45,039 nt of DNA from Clostridiales bacterium (GTDB lineage Bacteria; Bacillota; Clostridia; Lachnospirales; Lachnospiraceae): assembly GCA_012839295.1 (NCBI GenBank), contig DUNO01000062.1:1-45039 (forward strand), read 5' to 3'. This document shows positions 40,368 to 45,039 of this stretch, one piece after another. The translations under genes and the position numbers were made by a program. The notes beneath the pieces are model-generated. The model worked only from the letters and a program-made list of their open reading frames with translations. It was not told the origin of the DNA and searched no databases. Positions within the stretch are counted from its first letter, which is position 1. Each line of letters starts with the position of its first letter.

Positions 40368-41123
40368 ATGAATTATAAGAAGAGTCTAAAATATAATATA
40401 TTGGGATCTTTAAGGTCAGTGATTGTATTTTATATCATAATAGCATTGATATTATTCCTTAGTCTGATTGGTTTAATTACGATAGTTAACGGTAGTTCCA
40501 ACTCATCAATTAACGGTATGGAGTTCTCTACAGCGATTTTTATCTTTGTGCTTGGATTGAATTCATTTAAGGATAGGCTGCTCATGATGATACAGAACGG
40601 GGTATCAAGAAAAACCTTTTTCCTAAGCAGTATTACTTCCTTTGTGATCCTTTGTTTTTTAATGTCAGCGATTGACAGAGTAATTGCTCTGCTGGCTAAA
40701 TTTGCAGTAAGTTTTTCAAATCAGGTAAGCTATTCAAGCCTTTTTGAAAGTTTGTACCAACAGAAGCTTGTAGGAATGTCTGCAGTTACTGTGAATTTGG
40801 AAAGTTTTCTGTTGAGCCTATGTCTATATTTGGCAACGGCTACACTCGGTTTCTTTATTACGATTTCTTACTACAGAATGAATAAATCATTGAAGGTGGC
40901 AATTTCTGTCGGAGTACCGGTCGGAGTGTCCGTAGTACTTCCGATCGTTGATCAAATAGCAAAAGGAAAAATCTCACACGCCATCATTCGTGCCCTTAAT
41001 TTCGCCATCGGTATCAGCGCGCAGAAACCATTCCATGCAATAGTTACCTTTCTACTTATCTTTGCCGCATTTGCAGGGTTGAGCTGGCTACTTGTAAGAA
41101 AAGTAATGGTTCGAAGTAATTAG
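40368..41123 (+). CDS. ABC transporter membrane subunit (ABC-2-like)
   Basis: The 251-residue protein has about six membrane helices and no other motif; NGVSRKTFFLSSI is the cytoplasmic segment usual in this permease type. AAGGGGGAG before ATG 40368 sets the start. It is the channel partner of the ATPase upstream in a YtrA-controlled operon. Eight bases after its stop a sodium/proton antiporter frame begins without a good start. Confidence 0.8.
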   Translation: MNYKKSLKYNILGSLRSVIVFYIIIALILFLSLIGLITIVNGSSNSSINGMEFSTAIFIFVLGLNSFKDRLLMMIQNGVSRKTFFLSSITSFVILCFLMSAIDRVIALLAKFAVSFSNQVSYSSLFESLYQQKLVGMSAVTVNLESFLLSLCLYLATATLGFFITISYYRMNKSLKVAISVGVPVGVSVVLPIVDQIAKGKISHAIIRALNFAIGISAQKPFHAIVTFLLIFAAFAGLSWLLVRKVMVRSN

Positions 41124-41131
41124 GGAAGTGC

Positions 41132-42244
41132 TTGTGGGATATTATAACACCATTGCCAAACAACCTACTAATTGCCGGTCTTTTATTAGGCCCGTCGATA
41201 CTAAATATCATATCAGTTGATATGGTAAATAATTTTAGTGTTATATCTGATATTGCATTAGGGTTTATTGCCTTCGCAATCGGTAGTGAGTTCAACCTGA
41301 AATATTTTAGAAAGGTTGGCATTGCACCAATCATAATAGCACTTGCAGAATCCTTTGGTGCGATAATACTTGTCACAGGGGTATTAATAATACTTGGCTT
41401 TGATTTAAAGCTTTCTATTATGTTAGGAGCAATAGCAGCTGCTACGGCTCCTGCTCAAACTATTATGGTAATTAATCAATATAAAGCAAAAGGTTCTTTG
41501 ACATCAATGCTGATGAGTGTTGTAGCAATCGATGACGCAATAGCTTTAATTGGTTTCGGATTTGCTTCAACCATAGTAAATATGATGACTTCTAATACTG
41601 ATTTTAATTTAGTATTATCAATATTAAGCCCGATCTATGAAATAGCAATATCTTTCATATTAGGAGCATTTACTAGTATTATTATGAAAATTATGTTTCG
41701 GTGGTTTAAAAAACCATCAAATAGACTATGTATCATCGTTGCTTTAATATTATTCACTTATTGGTCTGCTACAATGTTACACGGATCTCCACTATTAGCT
41801 TGTATGTCTCTAGGTGGTGTATTAGTTAATATATTTGCGGATATTGATGATATCGTAAAGATCACCGATTCTTTTAACCTTCCAATTTTTATGTTATTTT
41901 TTGTTATATCAGGAGCCGGTTTTCAGCTCTCTGCATTACAAGGTATTGGAATAATAGGATCCGTGTACAGTGTTATGAGAGTAATGGGGAAATGGATAGG
42001 AGCATGGATGGGAGGTAAGATATCGAAACAAGAAGAAAAGATATGTAAATACTTAGGGCCAACTCTGATGCCTCAAGCAGGAGTTGCATTGGGTTTAGTG
42101 GCAGTAGCCGGTCAGATCATTCCTGATTTTGCTCCTCAAATCAGGGTTATCATTTTATGTTCAACGTTTATTTATTCTATCATAGGACCAATTTCAGCTA
42201 AGGCTGCATTAATAAAATCAGGAGAAATTGTTATTAATAAATAA
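41132..42244 (+). CDS. Cation:proton antiporter (CPA2/KefB type), N-terminally short
   Basis: The 370-residue membrane protein has about 11 helices with LLIAGLLLGPSILN, GFIAFAIGSEFNL, AAATAPAQTIMVINQY and VVAIDDAIALIGFG, all typical of CPA2 exchangers. The usual first helix and its loop (about 35 residues before LIAGLLLGP) are missing. The only start is TTG 41132, with a weak AGGGAAG site and an in-frame stop 15 bases upstream. The 5' end may have been lost when the ABC operon became joined here. It could still fold if the first helix is dispensable, but it may be a pseudogene. It would exchange Na+ or K+ for protons. Confidence 0.75.
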   Translation: MWDIITPLPNNLLIAGLLLGPSILNIISVDMVNNFSVISDIALGFIAFAIGSEFNLKYFRKVGIAPIIIALAESFGAIILVTGVLIILGFDLKLSIMLGAIAAATAPAQTIMVINQYKAKGSLTSMLMSVVAIDDAIALIGFGFASTIVNMMTSNTDFNLVLSILSPIYEIAISFILGAFTSIIMKIMFRWFKKPSNRLCIIVALILFTYWSATMLHGSPLLACMSLGGVLVNIFADIDDIVKITDSFNLPIFMLFFVISGAGFQLSALQGIGIIGSVYSVMRVMGKWIGAWMGGKISKQEEKICKYLGPTLMPQAGVALGLVAVAGQIIPDFAPQIRVIILCSTFIYSIIGPISAKAALIKSGEIVINK

Positions 42245-42390
42245 GTTGAATTGATGACATCGATATGATGAAAGAAAAATACGGTTTATAACTACAATCG
42301 TATATATCTAAAATAGAATACTGTTAATGTAAAATCGTTATGAAATTTCGATAATTTTGGCTAATAGATAGTAAGCACTTTACAACTTAA

Positions 42391-42570
42391 AAGCAAATAG
42401 CCCATCACGCCATTGTGATGAGCTATTCACTAAAAAGGGGAGGGTGAGCAGTTGAGAGTTCATGAGGGTTCATCCTGTGTTATATGGTGTACCGAGAGGG
42501 GATATATGGGGATTTAAAATTCATCATGTGTCGTCTTGTGATATCTAAATTGCGTATAAAGTTGCGTATA
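42391..42570. repeat. Structured repeat, copy A (180 bp)
   Basis: Copy A starts with a hairpin (ATAGCCCATCAC, loop GCCATT, GTGATGAGCTAT). An AAAAAGGGGAGG block and a conserved 130-base tail (TCCTGTG.TATATGGTGT) follow. Copy B lies at 44554-44730 and a partial tail copy C at 44421-44471. It holds no gene. Confidence 0.8.
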
Positions 42571-42618
42571 GATTAGGAAAAGCATAGTAGAAATAGCTGG
42601 AATTAATATTATGTTCGA

Positions 42619-42647
42619 TTGTAACAATAGGGATTATATGGTAAGAT
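42619..42647 (+). promoter_or_regulatory. Promoter of the 42705 toxin transcript
   Basis: TTGTAA (42619-42624), a 17-base spacer and TAAGAT (42642-42647) precede the toxin leader. Confidence 0.6.
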
Positions 42648-42653
42648 AAATGC

Positions 42654-42880
42654 AGGAGTAATCGAGACAGGGTGTGTTAGCCTCCCAGAAGGGAGGTGGT
42701 GCCGATGAATTATGTTACATATAGTGATTTATTTACTTTTGTATTGGTAATCATTGCGCTGCTTACCTATTTAAATAATAGGAATAATAAGCATAAAAAA
42801 TAACTGCCCCTGACTTGGCTGGTCGACTGGGCAGTTAATCTGACAATCGGAGGCTAACCACTTTGTGGGCGATTACTCCT
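42654..42880. repeat. Mirrored leader modules around the 42705 toxin gene
   Basis: AGGAGTAATCG with TTAGCCTCC 12 bases later occurs at 42654-42685 on the plus strand and again on the minus strand at 42880-42849. The toxin RNA and the opposing RNA therefore begin with the same 32-base module. Confidence 0.8.
42705..42803 (+). CDS. Holin-like type I toxin (Hol_Tox), 32 residues
   Basis: The peptide reads MNYVTYSDLFTFVLVIIALL then TYLNNRNNKHKK, one membrane helix flanked by an N-terminal YSDL motif and a basic tail, as in the putative holin-like toxin family (PF16935). GGGAGG (42691-42696) is the ribosome binding site and is locked in a stem with CCTCCC (42681-42686), so translation is restrained by the leader. 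Its stop codon lies in the shared terminator. A leftward RNA from 42886 covers the 3' end. The arrangement is that of a type I toxin-antitoxin locus. Decayed relatives are at 26292 and 35281, and another intact one at 36988. Confidence 0.85.
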   Translation: MNYVTYSDLFTFVLVIIALLTYLNNRNNKHKK

Positions 42881-42886
42881 TTTCTT
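42794..42886 (-). ncRNA. Putative antitoxin RNA for the 42705 toxin
   Basis: TTTACA (42921-42916), a 17-base spacer and TACAGT (42898-42893) on the minus strand would start an RNA near 42886. It ends at the TAACTGCCC/GGGCAGTTA terminator (42801-42837) with a T-run at 42800-42794. It overlaps the toxin 3' end. Confidence 0.6.
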
Positions 42887-43121
42887 ATATTTACTGTAAC
42901 ACGATTTCGGGTAAATGTAAAGTGATAACAGATTAAAATTACGGAATTATAGTTTTGAAAATCAGCACAGGGGAACATTTGATAAAATTGAAGAAATAGA
43001 TGAAATTACGTTGCCAGCTTCGCTATATTAATGATAGGAGATAAAAACAATGATCATGAGCTATTGTGGATTGTTATAAAATGATTATGTTGTCGGGCTT
43101 ATTCATGAGATGAGGTATAAA

Positions 43122-44255
43122 ATGAGGTATAAAAAGATAAAAGGTGGAACAAAATCTAAAAAACGAAAGAGCATACATAAAGATAACAATGCTAAAAAAA
43201 ATGAAACATTACTTGGGGCTAGTTCAAAGAATGACGTTGAAGAGAAGTTAGGAAATAATGAACATAAACCTTATTCAAATACGTTAGAGTTTTCGGAAAG
43301 GAAGGATAGATTTTTAATTGTATTCACAGTTTTAGCTGCTTTATTGACATTATTGAAGCTAACACTTCAAGTATTATTAAAAATATTTGATAAAATCTAT
43401 GTAAATAAAACCACTATTTTTGGAGATGTTAACGGATCAATATCAGGAGAACATTTTATAATAATTTTTTTTATGGCTACAGCTATCTTAATAGTATGTA
43501 AATTTATGCTATACTGTTTGTCAGAGGCTAGGAATTTTGTAAATAAAGAACCAAGTTCTAAGTTCGAAGAAAAAGCTGATTTGTATTATATGGGAGTCTT
43601 TTCTACATTATATCGATGCATGGGGATAGTTTATGTAGGTGCTATGTATATTACAATGATTTTTTATAATAGCAGATTACCGTTTATAATTTTAAGTGTA
43701 ATATTTAGTGTTATTTTAATTATATTTATTGTATTATTTATAAAATTAAAAAATAGAAAAGAAATATTAAATCATCATATAAAACCTTTTATGAAAGATT
43801 TAATGTATTATTTTCTTATTTGTGTATTATTGTTTTATTTTGCCATCATTATTAAGTTTAGTAGTGATTGTACAGGAACATTTAAGTTTGATGATGCAAA
43901 TGTAAATATAACTTTTGAAGGACTAAATACACCAGAAAAAATAATTATTCAAATTAGTAATGATAACAACATAGCATTTAAAACGTTAAATTTAGAAAGT
44001 GATTTTATAGAATCATTTGTTGAAGAGACATCAAATGAAACAGCCTATAATGCAAATAGTAATGAAGAAATGACATCTCTGAGTAAAAATAAATATTATT
44101 ATATAGCCAATATTGATTTATCATCTTACTTTACAGAGGGGAAAAATGAAATTATAATTTCTTATCATGTAAGGGATAAGAAGTACAAAATAAAAAATGA
44201 AGTTATAAAAAACGATATATTTACATATGCAAAAGAGTATTTAGCAACAGAATAA
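43122..44255 (+). CDS. Hypothetical multi-pass membrane protein
   Basis: The 377-residue, AT-rich gene encodes a very basic N-terminal tail (about residues 1-50, KKIKGGTKSKKRKSIHKD), five membrane helices (about 65-90, 110-135, 160-185, 190-212 and 230-250) and an extracytoplasmic C-terminal domain of about 120 residues (CTGTFKFDDANVNITFEGLN and ENEIIISYHVRDKKYK-like strands). ATG 43122 has ATGAGGTATAAA upstream; ATG 43110 is the alternative, and the two starts lie in a tandem 12-base duplication. No family is recognised. Its base composition is lower in GC than the neighbours and it is flanked by copies A, C and B of the structured repeat, so it may be recently acquired. Confidence 0.7.
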   Translation: MRYKKIKGGTKSKKRKSIHKDNNAKKNETLLGASSKNDVEEKLGNNEHKPYSNTLEFSERKDRFLIVFTVLAALLTLLKLTLQVLLKIFDKIYVNKTTIFGDVNGSISGEHFIIIFFMATAILIVCKFMLYCLSEARNFVNKEPSSKFEEKADLYYMGVFSTLYRCMGIVYVGAMYITMIFYNSRLPFIILSVIFSVILIIFIVLFIKLKNRKEILNHHIKPFMKDLMYYFLICVLLFYFAIIIKFSSDCTGTFKFDDANVNITFEGLNTPEKIIIQISNDNNIAFKTLNLESDFIESFVEETSNETAYNANSNEEMTSLSKNKYYYIANIDLSSYFTEGKNEIIISYHVRDKKYKIKNEVIKNDIFTYAKEYLATE

Positions 44256-44420
44256 TTTTATAAGATTTACCCTGAATATTTTATAGATAAGTAAATATAA
44301 AACATATATGTATTAATTGATATGTTAATATTGAAGACTATAAAAAGTGAAAAGTTTACTGAGCAAACGGTAGTAAGTTCACCCAAAAGGTGCTGATAAG
44401 TATTTAATAATACATGATAT

Positions 44421-44471
44421 TTTATCATGTGTCATCTAGTAATAATTAAGTTGTGTATAAGGCAGTGTATA
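44421..44471. repeat. Structured repeat, partial tail copy C
   Basis: TTTATCATGTGTCATCT through the GTGTATAAGGCAGTGTATA end resembles the last 50 bases of copies A and B; the hairpin part is absent. Confidence 0.6.
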
Positions 44472-44553
44472 AAATATATACGTAAAAGGATTTTTATGTA
44501 TATATTGAAATACTGATATACAGAAACCCTTATAGATAGGGGCTTTCTGGCAT

Positions 44554-44730
44554 AAGCAAACAACCCACTACGCCATTGTAGTGGGTTGTTGCTAAAAAGG
44601 GGAGGATAAGCACTTGTGAGTTCATGTGGTTACATCCTGTGCTATATGGTGTTCGGTAAGGGAATATATGAGGATTTTAAATTTATCCTGTTTCATCTTC
44701 TGGTATCTTAATGGCATATAAAGTTGCTTA
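44554..44730. repeat. Structured repeat, copy B (177 bp)
   Basis: Copy B has the same layout as copy A. Its hairpin arms (ACAACCCACTAC and GTAGTGGGTTGT around the same GCCATT loop) differ from copy A by paired, compensating changes. It holds no gene. Confidence 0.8.
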
Positions 44731-44779
44731 CAATCTCGAAGTAAATTAATAATTAGTGTAGGATTCATCATAAAATGAT

Positions 44780-44968
44780 TCAATTATCTCTGATTGGTGT
44801 TATTGAAGGAATTTCTTTCTGTAAAACTTTTGCTTGAGAAATAATTTTAGGATTCATCATTTTAATGAATCTCTCACGATTTTCAGGAGATTGGAAATCA
44901 TGTAAATGCTTTGGAGACCGTTTCAAAGTCTGTGTAAACACAAAAAAACTGATATAAAATTTTAATAG
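44780..44968 (-). pseudogene. Short minus-strand frame without a start, possible gene remnant
   Basis: A 62-codon minus-strand frame (…FTQTLKRSPKHLHDFQSPEN…) ends at 44780 and is closed upstream by a stop. It has no ATG before the middle and no ribosome binding site. The hydrophilic C-terminal part looks protein-like, so it may be the tail of a lost gene. No family is recognised. Confidence 0.3.
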
Positions 44969-44974
44969 TTACTT

Positions 44975-45009
44975 ATGGGCAAGGCCATTTTTCGCTGGTT
45001 CTTGCCCAT
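44975..45009. repeat. Hairpin near the window end
   Basis: ATGGGCAAG (44975-44983) pairs with CTTGCCCAT (45001-45009), with CCA/TGG extending the stem inward. It has no T-run; a terminator-like or mobile-element end is possible. Confidence 0.5.
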
Positions 45010-45039
45010 GCTTGTATTATAAAACTGTTTTTGGGGTTG

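Noticed and set aside
1-45039. CRISPR arrays, rRNA and tRNA genes
   Set aside because: No regularly spaced repeat series, no cloverleaf with a TTC arm and no rRNA segment was seen by eye; a covariance search was not possible.

Overview
The window looks like a chromosome segment of an anaerobic, gut- or sediment-type Firmicute, most likely Lachnospiraceae (Clostridium cluster XIVa). The pointers are strong AGGAGG ribosome binding sites, fermentation genes, an oxygen-sensitive glycyl radical enzyme, YesM/YesN two-component genes, the MBOAT/DHHW/DUF4358 trio and holin-like type I toxins. This is inference from gene content; no rRNA or tRNA gene is present to anchor taxonomy.

Layout. 1-2828: end of a lysine-fermentation type cluster (Kce C-terminus, acetoacetate:butyrate CoA-transferase subunits A and B, an MFS carrier). 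3116-4331: ECF sigma factor with a candidate autoregulated promoter and a membrane-anchored partner, followed at once by a 195-bp fold-back element. 4685-7958: lipoprotein, MBOAT acyltransferase and DHHW protein for surface polymer O-acylation. 8048-20296: the most unusual block. A leftward operon encodes a response regulator, a sensor-less histidine kinase and a double-NBD ABC protein that has lost every ATPase motif. Divergent to it is a rightward operon: a glycyl radical enzyme split into a catalytic chain (Cys449, Glu451) and a separate 83-residue glycyl radical chain (Gly59), a ribose-type ABC importer (lipoprotein, ATPase, permease) and a radical-SAM activase. 20854-22487: L-serine dehydratase beta and alpha subunits, with a possible 20-codon coupling ORF between them. 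22499-29731: L,D-transpeptidase, a Lys/Cys-rich repeat protein, a two-gene ThrE-type exporter, a leftward DUF2089/SHOCT/PF04020 operon and a surface DUF6273 protein. 29799-32291: TetR regulator and a divergent ABC-2 exporter.

32292-45039 is accessory and partly decayed. It holds remnants of a short-chain dehydrogenase and a membrane protein, a hydrolase/LytTR/DUF3021 operon, and a degenerate integrated element (tyrosine integrase, CI-like and Cro-like repressors, small early gene, large fold-back repeat, DUF5343-like fragment). After these come a GntR/ABC operon running into an N-terminally short cation:proton antiporter, an orphan AT-rich membrane protein, and a structured repeat present in two full copies and one partial copy.

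Two intact holin-like (Hol_Tox) peptides were found that are too short for usual ORF calling. Each sits between two convergent promoters whose transcripts start with the same sequence module and meet at a shared terminator. Decayed copies of the same toxin lie at 26292 and 35281.

How the main system may work (inference): the importer brings in a small polyol- or sugar-like substrate, the kinase senses it through the transporter or the pseudo-ATPase because it has no sensor domain of its own, the YesN-type regulator turns on the operon, the activase puts the radical on the small subunit, and that subunit docks into the catalytic barrel to carry out a dehydration or C-X cleavage.
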